Source: Quillaja saponaria | Taxonomy: Eukaryota > Streptophyta > Magnoliopsida > Fabales > Quillajaceae | Length of the DNA: 64,000 nucleotides | NCBI GenBank assembly: GCA_029379385.1 | Contig: CM055607.1 | Location: 29,385,235 to 29,449,234, forward strand | Reading direction: 5' to 3' | In this document: piece by piece, positions 21,801 through 34,200 of the stretch | Layout of the letters: each line of letters starts with the position of its first letter | Numbering within the stretch: the first letter of the stretch is position 1 | Made by a program: the position numbers and the translations under genes | Notes under the pieces: generated by a model | The model's database searches: none | What the model was told of the DNA's origin: nothing | Seen by the model: only the letters and a program-made list of their open reading frames with translations

Positions 21801-24800
21801 AGAGGTTTCATGGACTAACCAACTCGCATCTTAATGATATGGGACTAAATAAACTACCATATTTAAATTATTCTAAATAACTAAATACTACTTTTCCTAT
21901 GTGGGACTTAAGGAAATAACATAAAATAAAACTAAACTACAGCTTACATCAAAGCTATGAAAATACAAAATATTAATATTTTTTAACCCCCATTCTTGTC
22001 TTACATCAGTCCCCTTCACTTGGAAGAAACTCGACCTCGAGTTTAGCGAGGTAAATTGAACTTTTCCATTCCAAGAGAATAAATATTTGGAGTATATCTT
22101 GTCATTCGCATATCCAATCTTCATAGATGTTTTTGTTCCACCATTAGTTACTCTAATTTCCAAAAATGTAATTGCTTTCATTATATGCAAGCTTTCACTC
22201 AAAAGGAAAGCTTCAACTCCAATGAATCAGCATCTTCAGTGGTTGTAAACTGTAGGAGATTTTCAGACTTTTGGTTTGTGGGTTCATCTTGAATATTTTC
22301 GTTCTTTGAAAAATTATCAACATCCACAAGCTTTTGATGGTATTCTAAATGATCTTCTTTGTCTTCAAGAATATTAGAATCAACAATCTTCTTTTCTTCC
22401 CCTCTGATGCATTGTTCAATGTCCATTAAAGCTGCTTCATTTTTATCATTCTCTTCTTTTGATTCTGCTAACTCTTTGCTGATGACATTTTCTCTAATAG
22501 GATTGTAACTAGGCAGAAAGTCTCTTGGAATATCCTTTCTATTCACATAATGAGAATATCTTGCAAGATTGACATCATCATAATATGGATAGATATCAAC
22601 TGTTGTTAACTGAGTGTAATAATCTTTTTCAAGATTATCAAACCTTGAATTAATTATTCTATCCACCTGATATAATATCTAATCATAATCATAACAACAA
22701 TATCCCAAAATAATAATCCTTTTCATTATAGACCAAGAATGAATTTTCATTTTACCTTGTCGAACCCTGTCAAATTGTTGACGATTCCACCAAATTGAAG
22801 CATCATACTCGAGTTTATAATATGGAAGCTTTATTATTTGATCTCCAAGAACCTCCATGTACTTAAAATAAAACTCAATATCTACTAACCATTTGATGAA
22901 TTCACTTTTGCTGAAGTCTTCATTAAGAATAAAGATTTCATCATAATTAAAAACATACCAATTTGCAGGACCATGACTGTTGATAGGTTGGCCGCGAGCT
23001 TAATCTCCGACTTGGTTGTTCCTACCATGGTCATGAATCCTGTTAGTGCCACCCAAGTCGACAAGAAAGTCGTGGATCTCATGGAGCTCACGGATCATCT
23101 TCTCCTCTTGTGTCTGCAACCTTACCCAAAAAGGCCTTTACCTCACGATCAACATCGCTGAGATGGTTGCCTCAACCTTTGCCAACAGTAGGAGCGATTC
23201 CTCACTCAGATACCACTTGATGCAGGGCGGAAGCAATAAAAACAAGGGCCGATCACGTGAAACTTTTAAAACATCCTTATGCACAAGGAAAACTATCAGT
23301 CTGACGCACTAGAGATATAAAACAAAGATATAAAATCTTTAATTGATAAAATGATTGAATTATTGGATGATTTTACAACTTTATAGAAACCTCTATTTAT
23401 ATAGGTTTCATGGACTAACCAACTCACATCGTAACGCTGTTGGACTAAATAAACTACTATATTTAAATTATTCTAAATAACTAAAAACTACTTTTCCTAT
23501 GTGGGACTTAAGGAAATAACATAAAATAAACCTAAACTATAACTTACATCAAAGCTATGAAAATACAAAATATTAATATTTTTTAACCCCCATTCTTGTC
23601 CTACATCAATTCAAGCTTTCAAGTGTGTGTGCACATTACTGCATGTACATAGGCATGTTTATAGAACTGCCTTTTCTTATTAAATTTCTTTTCTTACGTT
23701 TCTTTACTTCCCCCTTTCTTTTCTTTTTCCATGTTGGTGATATATGTTCCCATCTTGAGGCTTGTTGTAGGAATTTGAGAGAGATGTTCAAAATAGATAC
23801 TGCGGACTACATGATGTCCATTTGTGGGAATGATGCTCTAAGGGAACTTTCTTCTCCTGGGAAAAGTGGTAGTGTCTTTTTTCTGTCCCAAGATGATCGT
23901 TTCATGATCAAGACACTACGAAAATCAGAAGTTCAGGTTTGACAACTTCATTTGGACCTTGTGTGTTTAGCTTCACATTTAGATTAACTAATTACAACAA
24001 ATGAAGATTTTCTTCCATTCAATTTTTGTTTTGGTGTGAAGTTCATGACTGTTGTTCAAAATTGAATCAATTCAAAATTACTGTGAGGTTTACATGAATG
24101 AGCAATAAGCAATGAGTCAATGACTCTGATTTTAAACACTTTTTGGGAACTAATATATATTTATTATTTTTCTAAATGTAGTAGCTGATAACTTTATTTC
24201 ACAATAACTGGATCTTTTCATAGCTTGATTGCTTATTATATCAGACAGATATTGTGTGGCACACCATGCTACTCTCAAGGTTTTTAGATTTAAAAGAATA
24301 TAGTAATAGTTTTTATTGCTTTGAATCACTGTTATTTTCTCCTTTACTGAAACCATGTAACAAGTCTTACATTTATCTGAACTCTTGGTGTAAGAAACCA
24401 CCACAGCTCCACCAGAGTCTTCTTTGTAATCATAGAATAAGAAAGTTTAGTTCTATCTTCTAAACTAAAAGTAAAAGGTACTCATTCTGAACTGAGAAGG
24501 GAATTGGTTTGTTTCAATCAGGAGCCACTGCTTTAGATGAAACGATTTTATCTATAGAAACCCATTAAAATTGTGAAGCCATGACAGCAAAGAGAAGGAT
24601 CTAATAACGTGGTTAAGTTTTTTTTTTTTTAGGTTATGAGCCCCAGGGAATTGGAGTGCTCTCCGCCCTTCTTCGAATGCACAACTAAGGAGCTTTACTA
24701 AGACTGAAAGTATAGTGCTTTGCTCCTACTGCAAGATTATGGATTCCATTATCCTTACAGTAAGCCTGCCTGTCATCGAAAGTTAATTATGGATCCCACC

Positions 24801-27800
24801 AATGAGGCCGCTATAGCTATTAGGAATAGATTTAAAAGAGTTTGACAGCAGAACCTCTAGGTTTTGCAACCCACCTCTCGAGAATGATAATATGAACATG
24901 TTAATTTCTTCTATGCATGAAGAAACATTGACTACCTGATTATTTGTTTAGGATACAATTTTTGGAGAGACTTGCTCTGGTAATTGTATAACTTTCTTCA
25001 AGCAATTGTTATGTTCTCCATGCTTGTGATTATGTGGAAAAAACTACACAAGCTTGACTAAGACCTGCAGTAGCAACCTGATACAGTTATCCTGTATAAT
25101 GATGTGTCATTTTCTTTTTCTTTCCTTTTTTTCATTCTCAATTTCAAATTCTAGTGACCCAAAGTTTCTGTCGCAGGTTCTTCTCAGAATGCTCCCTGAC
25201 TATCATCATCACGTGAAGTCTTATGATAATACACTCATCACAAAATTTTTTGGTCTTCACAGGATCAATCCTTCCAGCGGTCAAAAGGTAACCATTTGCT
25301 TTGAGTTACTATATTTTTGTAATGACAGGAGTCCTTTTTCATGTATTACAATGTCCTGAATGGCTCAACTCTCACCTCAATGCTGACCATCTGAAATATC
25401 AATCACGAGGCAAAGTTACCACAACTAAGAGCTGTGTTTATCATGGCTTGCCTCAATAATTTATCTCCCATGAACCCTGATATAAAATATGGAGTTCTGT
25501 TTTTTTTAATAAAAGTGGCTAATATATCTAATTTCTGTTATGCAGTTTTGCTTTGTAGTGATGGGAAATATGTTCTGCACAGAATTAAGGATCCATCGAA
25601 GATTTGATCTGAAAGGTTCATCATTTGGACGTTCATCAGACAAGATTGAAATGGATGAGAACACAACATTAAAGGATTTGGATCTGACCTACTGCTTTTA
25701 TTTGGAACCATCTTGGCGGGATGATTTGTTAAAGTAAGTGATACTTCCTAATATGTTCCATCAATTTGTTTTCACATTTGGCGTTTGCATATCATGGTTT
25801 TATTACTCTTGGCTTAGATAACTCTGTATACCACTGGCTAATTTTGTGTTGTAAGTAAACATTTATGTATACATTTCGAGGGGACATTCCTTTCTTTTCT
25901 TTTGCTAATTATATATTACACAGTAATATCTGTCTGTCAAATTGTGGTGCAATTAACTCCCCAGATCCAACTTGTAGTGATTTTTCACATAAAAAAGGTG
26001 TTAACTGGAACAATATATTTGGTGCAGCTTGCTTATAATTTAGGTTCTTTAAAATTATCATGACAGTAGCAATATCAAACATCCTCTTACATGTTCTTGT
26101 GTGCAGGCAGATTGAGATTGACAGTAAATTTTTGGAAGCACAGCACATTATGGATTATAGCCTTCTTCTAGGTGTTCATTATCGTGCCCCTCAACATCTC
26201 CGTTCTCTCATGTCGCACAACCGGGGTATTACAGCAGATGGGTTGCCGATGCTTGCTGAGGAAGGTGGTGTCATATCCAATTTCTTATGCTGTTTCAGTT
26301 GTTCTGCAGTATTTGTTTTAACTTATAATTTTTAGGAATGACTTATGATTAGTTTAGATGTTTTTTACTCTTCATTAAAAGGTTGCTTGTATTCGGGGAA
26401 AATATGCTTATAAATGACATAAAGTGAGGGTGGCTCTACTCTAAAAAGGAGAAAGAAAAAAAAGGCTAGGAGATATGAGAAACTCATTTTTCAGGTGTAA
26501 CTAGCAGGTGGTGTAATGGGCACCTAGTGTAGTTTTAAGTTGTGAAAATGGTGAATGTTCATCTAATCATTTATTTTCTAAACTGTAACACTTTCATAGT
26601 TGCATTATTTGGTAGGACTATAGGACTGAAGACTAATATGAAAACTTGATGTATTGGCAGACCCTCTAGAGGATGAAGTATCCAACTATCCACAAGGACT
26701 TGTTTTGGTCCCTCGTGGAAACGATGATAATAGCGTTGTTGTAGGTCCTCATATCCGGGGTAGCAGATTGCGAGCTGCCGGTGATGAGGAGGTGGATCTC
26801 CTGCTACCCGGTACAGCAAGGTATTAAATCTTGTAATTTGAGTGTTAGAAATGCTTTACTTTCATCATAGCACTTGGTGTGTGCCTGTTCAGTGCACCTT
26901 CTTTTGGCAGCAAATACGTATATGCCTAAAACCACATAGTCACTTTTAGGGTGTTTGCAAGTATAAGAAAAATGTAATTATCGGTAGTAACCATTGATCT
27001 GCTGGCTCCTCCTGCTTTCGAAGAATAATGCTGGAGTTAGACATTACTGGTTCAACTGACCAGGTGAAAGTGTGTCTGTGTTTTACCAATTGAAAAAAGG
27101 TACTATTATATGTGAAAAAGTTAGTTTTGAATAGCTGGAAAGTTGGCATATGTATAAAAGCAGCTAATTCATAGCCACCGCATCCCCTTCACCCCGTCTT
27201 CCCTTCTACGGTGAGCAAAAGAGAGGAGAGAAGATATGATGATGCTCCAGAAAGAGAGGCACAATCTTAAATTTTTCGTAGTCATCCTACTGGATATGGG
27301 ATGTCTTTTGCCTAACTAAGTCAAATTTATACCAAACTGTGGTGTTCAAATTTTACCGTAGAAGATCTGACACCAGTGAGTACAGGATAGTTGGCTTGTG
27401 AAAGAACTACTTGCTAGATCATGCTGCTATACCAAGAAAATAGTTTATTTAGTTTTTCTTTGATGATTTAGGAATCTCAATTTAGAATGATCATCATGTA
27501 CACCAACTGAATGATAACGACATTATTTATACAGTTTCTGAGATTTTTCTTACAACTTTTTAAGCAGACTTCAAATCCAGCTAGGTGTGAACATGCCAGC
27601 AAGGGCAGAGCTGATTCCAGGGAAAGAGGAAAAGCAAATGTTTCATGAGGTGTATGATGTGGTGCTATATCTGGGTATCATTGATATCTTGCAAGAGTAC
27701 AATATGACCAAGAAGATTGAGCATGCCTACAAATCTCTTCAGTTTAATTCATTGTCCATTTCTGCTGTAGACCCTATATTCTACTCTCGTCGCTTCTTAG

Positions 27801-27844
27801 AATTTATTCGTAAGGTGTTTCCACCAAATGCAGTGGCAGGATAA
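18836..27844 (+). CDS. PIP5K9: Phosphatidylinositol 4-phosphate 5-kinase with N-terminal MORN repeats (PIP5K9-like)
   Basis: Makes PI(4,5)P2 from PI4P at membranes. I built eight exons: 18836-20088, 20643-20810, 23771-23936, 25177-25287, 25546-25733, 26107-26264, 26661-26820 and 27568-27844. All have GT..AG borders and agreeing phases and total 826 codons plus stop, the usual length for plant type-I/II B PIP5Ks. Exon 1 encodes about eight MORN repeats (residues about 63-240, e.g. [18 protein letters not shown]). The kinase domain covers about 418-826: the GKSGSVFF loop, K521 in MIKT, D645 in [17 protein letters not shown] at 771-777, and the activation-loop KKIEHAYK with E786, the type-I glutamate for PI4P. 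The start is ATG 18836 (MSGP, as in PIP5K9); the open frame just upstream begins with TTG only. Intron 2 hosts an LTR element. Nothing looks broken. Confidence 0.95.
21620..22008 (-). repeat. 3' LTR of the intronic retrotransposon
   Basis: Starts TGACGTGGGGCAGAAGC and ends TTACATCA. By eye it is roughly nine-tenths identical to the copy at 23218-23608. It includes the shared words AATTGATAAAATGATTG and CTATGTGGGACTTAAGG. Confidence 0.88.
22199..22975 (-). pseudogene. gag remnant of the intronic LTR element
   Basis: Reading the minus strand leftward from about 22975 gives [10 protein letters not shown], then [20 protein letters not shown], then [19 protein letters not shown]. This is the pattern of the Ty3/gypsy gag domain (FLxWLxxVExFFxYxxV .. 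WWxxLQ). After a stop, a 155-codon open stretch (22199-22666) begins [20 protein letters not shown] and continues with a charged, Glu/Asp/Lys-rich tail ending before the 3' LTR. No protease, reverse transcriptase or integrase is present. Confidence 0.7.
23218..23608 (-). repeat. 5' LTR of the intronic retrotransposon
   Basis: Starts TGATGCAGGGCGGAAGC and ends CTACATCA. It lies next to the primer-binding-site-like sequence on the minus strand, which fixes the element's orientation opposite to PIP5K9. Confidence 0.88.
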
Positions 27845-28090
27845 ATTCTCGAGGTTAGATACATCAATTCCACTTGTAAGAGTTCCTTTTCGATGTGGCC
27901 AACTGTTTTGCATGTTGCTACATGTCCACGTTGACTGAAAGGCATCACTTGGAAGAAGTGTCATCTGGTATTGGGAGAGTTCTCAAGTAGATGATCCAAA
28001 TCAGTGCTTTCGAACCGTTGAATCTTTAGGCGGAATGTGTAAGTTTCATTTTTCTTCTCAGGGTTTATGTGGTTTTGAGGCTGATGAGCA

Positions 28091-28096
28091 AATAAA
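28091..28096 (+). terminator. Likely poly(A) signal of PIP5K9
   Basis: AATAAA lies 247 bases after the stop codon in an otherwise non-coding 3' flank. Plant poly(A) signals are loose, so this is only a plausible site. Confidence 0.4.
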
Positions 28097-28099
28097 GAT

Positions 28100-31000
28100 C
28101 AATCCTTGTATCACGGTCCTTTCATCACATTCAAGTTGGTTTTGATTCATGTACTTAATTTTCTGTAATTCTGTAATTAGTAAAACTATGTAAATGAAGG
28201 GAAGCTCTTTTATTGAGAATTCACTACTTAGAATAGCCTCTTTGGCTGTCAGACTGTTTTACTGTGTTTTAATTTCCTTCTTTTCTTTACTGTGAGAAAA
28301 TCGGTTCAACTTGATTGATTCCAGATAGTTTGTGAAAGAAAAATTGCAGATTATGTATTAAAATGGTTGATCAGCCATAACCCATTAGGCCATTCTGGAA
28401 TAGCTGAGTCAGTGATCAAGTATACAGGCTGACAACATTATAATTTTTCTAATAAGAGCAAAGCCTCAGCTTGAAGTTTAGGTATTATAAAATAGAAACT
28501 ACTAGTGGCAGGAAAAGATATTTGAATTCGAATTTGATTTGAACTAAAGACTTCAAGCGCAAACCATCTGCTTGAACTTGATTACAAAAACAAAATTAAA
28601 AAAATTAAATATGTTTAAGAAATTTATACAATTAATAAGTTTTATATAAAAAATATGTCAGAGTTTAAATATAGGATTCTAGATATTTGAATAGCCTATA
28701 TTTAATGTCAAGTTCGGTTTATTTGTTTTAAATTGAATACAATTGAGAAATTAATGAATCAATAGTGGCCCGAACTGATCGGCTAGTTTTCTAACTCTAA
28801 ATTGTACCATCATTAACAGGTTTTCGAAAAAATATAACAAAGAAAAGGAAAATTGTAGAACGGATATTAGTGTTTATTCTGCTCTAAATGTTAACGTCAA
28901 TGAGATATTCATTCCCTTCCTATTAGTAGAAGGAGTAGCACTGTCACGGGTTCCACTCATTGAGTTCCCTTCCATGGGGAGCTACAAACAGATAGCTGGA
29001 CAACCCTTTTCAATTTATTAATTATTGACTCCTCCTTATTTTATTGTTTAGGACAAGAAGATATTAGTAGTAGAAAACCTGTTTCTTATTATTCCGAATT
29101 TCCATTCATTAAATCTCTAACCCAAAGAAAAAAAACAGCTAAATAAGAAATTGTCCTGTGGAAGGACACATTTTAGGTTTGAGATTTGAAGCCAAGAAGA
29201 AAAAAAACATGTGAGCAGAGAAGCAAAATTGTGACCTTTCATGACCAAAAGTTAAAAATGGAGGTTTTGTTGTGTAGGCCTTCAATTTAATATGTGTGAC
29301 CCCAATTTGGCAACATATAAATTGATAGTCCCACTTTACCTTATTATGGACACATTGTCTTGCACGCGCGGCTCACTTGTGCTCAGCTGGGACATGAAAT
29401 GCAATCATATTTCACAGCCCCATGTCCCCAACTCCTAGTCTTTTCCAAATTGAATAATAAAGATTTCTCCTATTCCATGAGTCATCAGTTCAGTCTGTAA
29501 AATTTGCTTCTTAAAGATCGTTGCTGAAATAGAGATATAGATTATCTTTGTGTTTTGTATTTCATGAGCAAACAAATTCCTTTATAAACAGCTAGTAATT
29601 ATACATAACATCACCACAAGATTCAAGTTTTAAGTTATGTTTATGGGAGGCCTTATTACCCAACTGATATCTTTAAGGTCACAAACCTATTAAATATGTT
29701 AAATTCTATCTTTTACAAAATACCTTATTACTGTTTCTTCTCTTTTTACTCATCTTTCGTCAAACTCTTTTTTTCTTATTTACTTTTTATCAATCACATT
29801 CTTTCTTCACATTGCAACACCTCATCTATTTTCTCGTAAGTCCTAATAGATCTTTTCCTCTCTCTATGACTACCTGGTCTTCAATTTCAAATTTACAACT
29901 CTTCGATTTTATTATTAGTTTATCACTTTACGCAAAAGAATAAGAATGTTAAAACAAAAATCTCTTCGACCATGCTTGAATCATTTAATCTCTTTCACCG
30001 TCTATATGAGCACATAACCTTAAATTTTCAAAATTAGCAGACATAGGAAGAAAACAAAAAAGATAAAAAATTATTTAGTTTGTCGATTTATAAAAAGATA
30101 AATAAGGAGAGAATCATACAATGTATGAAGTTAGAAAGTATTTATTTTTGAGTTTCTCAGTTGTAATTTATTATGCAATTAATTTTGAAAATATTATTAA
30201 TTGAAAACAATTTAGTCTATTCACAATATTTTACAATTAAGAAATTGTAGCTCGAAGCATTTTGATTGTGACAGTAAAGCCCCCTACCTTTATTACTACA
30301 ACTTGAATTCAATTTCAGCAAGTCATTTTTAATGAATGTTCATTTAATAGGAGATGAACTCTCATTTCTCATAAATGTCATAATAAATACAATATTTTAT
30401 CTCATAATGGTGACAAATTTTTTTTATTAATTAAATCAATTGTCATATTCATTATCCAACTAATTTAAGAGAAAAAAAATTAATAACGATTGATTTAAAT
30501 ATTTTTAAATGAAATATATAACGAGAATATATCATAAATTCTATATATAAAAAGAGAAAGAATATATCATAATTTTTTTTCTTACAACTAGAACGACAAG
30601 CTATAAGAATATCACAAAACCTTCTCTCTAAGGGTTATTTTTTCTTTTAACTACTAAAAATACTTTATTTAGAAAGACATTGTGCATTCTTACTCTGAAC
30701 AAAACTCAATCCAAATAAATAAATAAAATCCAAGTCCAAGCACAACAAACCTCTTAATTTTTTGAAGAATGATCACCTCACCATCTAGTTTATTGTCAAA
30801 TAACTGGAGTGATAGTCAAAGATAACTAACATTGGCAGCAAAACATTGCTTAGAGAGAAATCCATTCCAATCCCTCAAAAGTGGGACATAGAGTTTAGAC
30901 AAAAAAGGGGTATTCCGCGAAAACGGCATTGCATATATTTTTGTAAACAATAAAATAAAAATAAAATGAAAAAGAAGAAAAGAATAAATACGTTGGTTGT

Positions 31001-31130
31001 CAGCTGTATGTTCCTGGAGCTCAGATAGCCGTTTTCTTTCTTTCTTTCTCTTTAAAAAAAAGATGCCAATGCCCCCATTGCGTTCCATTACACCATTACT
31101 TTTTCTCTCTCTCTCTTTTTTCATTCTCCT
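28100..31130. other. Intergenic AT-rich DNA between PIP5K9 and RABC2
   Basis: No gene, RNA or repeat pair recognised. The last few hundred bases (30.9-31.13 kb) should be the RABC2 promoter. The minus-strand open frame at 30816-31124 is a low-complexity Lys/Arg/Phe run with no domain. Confidence 0.5.
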
Positions 31131-31136
31131 TCCATT

Positions 31137-31146
31137 TATATATATA
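31137..31146 (+). promoter_or_regulatory. TATA box of the RABC2 gene
   Basis: TATATATATA lies 127 bases before the ATG and is preceded by a long CT-rich (Y-patch-like) run at about 31100-31133. This spacing would place the transcription start near 31170-31180. Confidence 0.6.
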
Positions 31147-31212
31147 CGTTTGTTTCACTGTGCTTTTTAAAGAGAGAAGAAGAAGATAGACACAGAGAAA
31201 AGCATTAATCAT

Positions 31213-31252
31213 CAGATACAGATACAGATACAGATACAGATACAGATACAGA
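31213..31252 (+). repeat. Hexamer microsatellite (CAGATA) in the RABC2 5' UTR
   Basis: More than six tandem copies of CAGATA, ending 20 bases before the start codon, and flanked by purine-rich GAGAGA. It lies in the probable transcribed leader. Confidence 0.85.
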
Positions 31253-31272
31253 AAGAGAGAGGGATTGAGAGA

Positions 31273-34200
31273 ATGAGTTCGTCATCTGGTCAGAGCAGCA
31301 AATACGCTCTCTCTTTCAAGATCTTGTTGATCGGCGATTCCGGTGTCGGTAAAAGTAGTTTACTACTCAGCTTCATTTCCAACTCCGTCGACGATCTTTC
31401 ACCGACTATTGGTACTTTATACTCATTCTATTTTCTGTTTGATTACCGAGAAAATTTAATTATAGTTAGTACTAGTAATTTCATTTCTCACTACATTACT
31501 GTTGTTTTACTCATATTTGCAAGTAATTAATTGATTTTCGTACGGATTCATACTTCCTAGCTACCAAACAGTATCTGATGGTTCTCGATCTATAATCTAT
31601 TATCCATTATTCAAATTCAAGTAGGAATGTGTGTGATTTTGATTTTTTTGATGGATACTAATGTCCCCGTGCAATTTCAGAAATCTAAGAACCTGGTTTG
31701 TATTAGAGCTGATTCGTCCAATTCCTCTGAGTTTTGAAGTTTCTAATTTCTTGGTGATGTTGGATTGGATGGGCTTTAAATTGTGTAGTTTGTTTAATTC
31801 TTTGGCTATTTGAATGCATTATCTGTAAATTAACTGTTTTATTACTTAAGTCAGTGTTATGCAGTGTGGATTCAATTGACACTGGTATTGCTATTCTTTA
31901 GCTACTAGACTGGATTAAGCTTCTGATATGATCTTATGTGAAGTTTATTTTCTTATTTTGTGCTAACTTGATAATGTTAGGTGTTGATTTTAAGATCAAA
32001 CTGCTGACAATAGGTGGGAAGAAATTGAAGCTAACCATTTGGGACACTGGTAATCAATTGCAACATCTTTCTTAATGTGTTTATTACTCACTCTTAGTCT
32101 TTATATATGTTTTCTAACTTTCTAGTTCTAGATGGAGCCTATGTCATTTGTGAATTGCTTTATAATAATATACAATCTGTTGCAGCTGGACAGGAGAGGT
32201 TTAGAACTCTAACAAGCTCTTATTATAGAGGAGCGCAAGGCATCATTCTTGGTATGCTAATATGATATACATACATATATATATATATATATAATGTTTG
32301 TGTGTGCCATCTCTAGATGCTTAAGCATGAACGTATACTTTGTGAAATTTTTTAAGGAAAAATTTGCAAGTGCTGCAACTTTGATGCGGCAGTGAACTTA
32401 CTCTGTGCAATGCTCCATTCATACCAAACCATGAAAAATGACATGGTCTAGGGAATGGGACTCTATGGCTTGATGGTGCCAAAATAAAGGTGGAAGCTAG
32501 TTGGACAGTATATGGATAAAATAGAACATAATATAGTTTCATATTATAATGAGGGATATCATTTTCACTTAGATAAAATAATTTAGAGATTTCATATTAT
32601 AAGGAGGGATGCAATTGTATTAGTGAGAACTAATAAAACATAAGATTATTCTCAATATTGAGACAATACTTGCAAGTTGTATCTACTTTTAACTTTTAAG
32701 CATTTTACATGTAGGATACACAACAATTTGAGTAAATACAGTGTATTTATTGGTTAGCTAGGTTCTTCCTAGAAGTGAAGGTAAAACGGACCTTTTAAGA
32801 GAGAACCCCTCTCCCCCCTAGTTTTTCTGTTAAGGGGAATACTGATATTGCAATGAAGGTATCATTTTTCTGTTGAAATTCAAATATTGTGTGAGTCTTT
32901 TAGGTCTTACATGCACATACTGAAGAGACACCGATATTTCATCTTAATGCCACATGCTCTTTCATCTTATAATTATAATTGGTGCTTCTGTTAACATAGT
33001 TTTCTCTCCACTTTCATTTTAGTGTATGATGTGACAAGGAGAGACACCTTTACAGACTTATCAGATGTTTGGTCTAAAGAAGTGGAACTCTATTCAACAA
33101 ATCAGGATTGCGTGAAGATGCTTGTTGGAAATAAAGTTGATAAAGTAAGATTTGCACTCCATATCTTCCACTTTAATATTTGACCATAGAAAATAAATTA
33201 GTGAGAAATCTATGCTGAATAAGGTGGAAAGAAAGATGAAACTGAAAGGAATTGCACTAAATATGTTGCTCGGATCTTCTCTATTTTTCATAATAAAGTA
33301 ATTTAAGACATTATATGTCTTCCATATATCCCTCTACTATCTGAAACTAATTTAATAAATGATAATAAGAACAATAAGTTTTCTTCCTAACCCTAACCCT
33401 CTACTTCATAGCAGCTACTTAAACAATCTATAACAAGAGGTAAAGCTGTGAGATCCTCATAAATGGAAGTGAATATACTTTTGTTCTCCCATTCCCCCTT
33501 CTACATGCTGGGCAGAGAATCCAATTAAATTTGATATGGTAGTACTCCAATATGCATATCGATTATAAAACAATTTCTAACAAAATGCATACATTTTACC
33601 TGTTCTGTATTTCATCCACCACTATTATCACTCACATTTACGGTAACCTTTTTATATAAACAAATGAGGGGGATCAGAAATCTATTATTTGAACTACAAT
33701 TCTTAAAGTAGGGCCTCACAAAGAATTAGAAGATGCTAAAAATGTATACTATCTATCACTTGTTTTGTTTTTGAAACAGCTATTTCCCAACACCCTATAC
33801 TACTGAAACAATGTAGTGAATCTTCCAATTCAAAGTATTGTGATTGATTTAATTACTGCATCCACTATATAGTTTCAAAGGCTAGCTTTTGCGTAGACAC
33901 TAGACGGTTAGATTATTGTTTCTTTTTTCTCCCCCTGCAACTCCAATGTAGATAGATATCATATGTCATCTGTTCCATGTGTTAAGCCACATAAGTATGG
34001 ACCATATTACAAACTTGAACAGCTTTAAAAGCTAGCTGCTCGTTAGAGCTTGCCTTCGCGTGAATTGAAATAACTGATTACATTGTCAACAAAGTTGGCT
34101 AGTCGCATTATTAGGAATACTAACAACTAAAGCAATTCATACATGTTAAATTTTTTAATTTCTACCTTTATCTGTGTATAGTTTGCTTTTCCTGGATCAA

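Larger units (their letters stand above)
21620..23608 (-). mobile_element. Short LTR retrotransposon (1.99 kb, gag-only Ty3/gypsy derivative) in PIP5K9 intron 2
   Basis: Two direct repeats of about 390 bases (21620-22008 and 23218-23608), both TG..CA, flank a 1.2-kb internal part. On the minus strand, the base after the right-hand (5') LTR is followed by GTGGTATCTGAGTG, close to the tRNA-Met primer site TGGTATCAGAGC. A purine-rich AAGTGAAGGGGAC lies before the left-hand (3') LTR. Only gag-like coding remains, so it is non-autonomous. I could not see a matching 5-base target duplication outside the LTRs. Confidence 0.85.

Noticed and set aside
30816..31124. 102-codon minus-strand frame beginning with Lys/Arg/Glu repeats
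   Set aside because: Antisense to the CT-rich RABC2 promoter and leader; low complexity.
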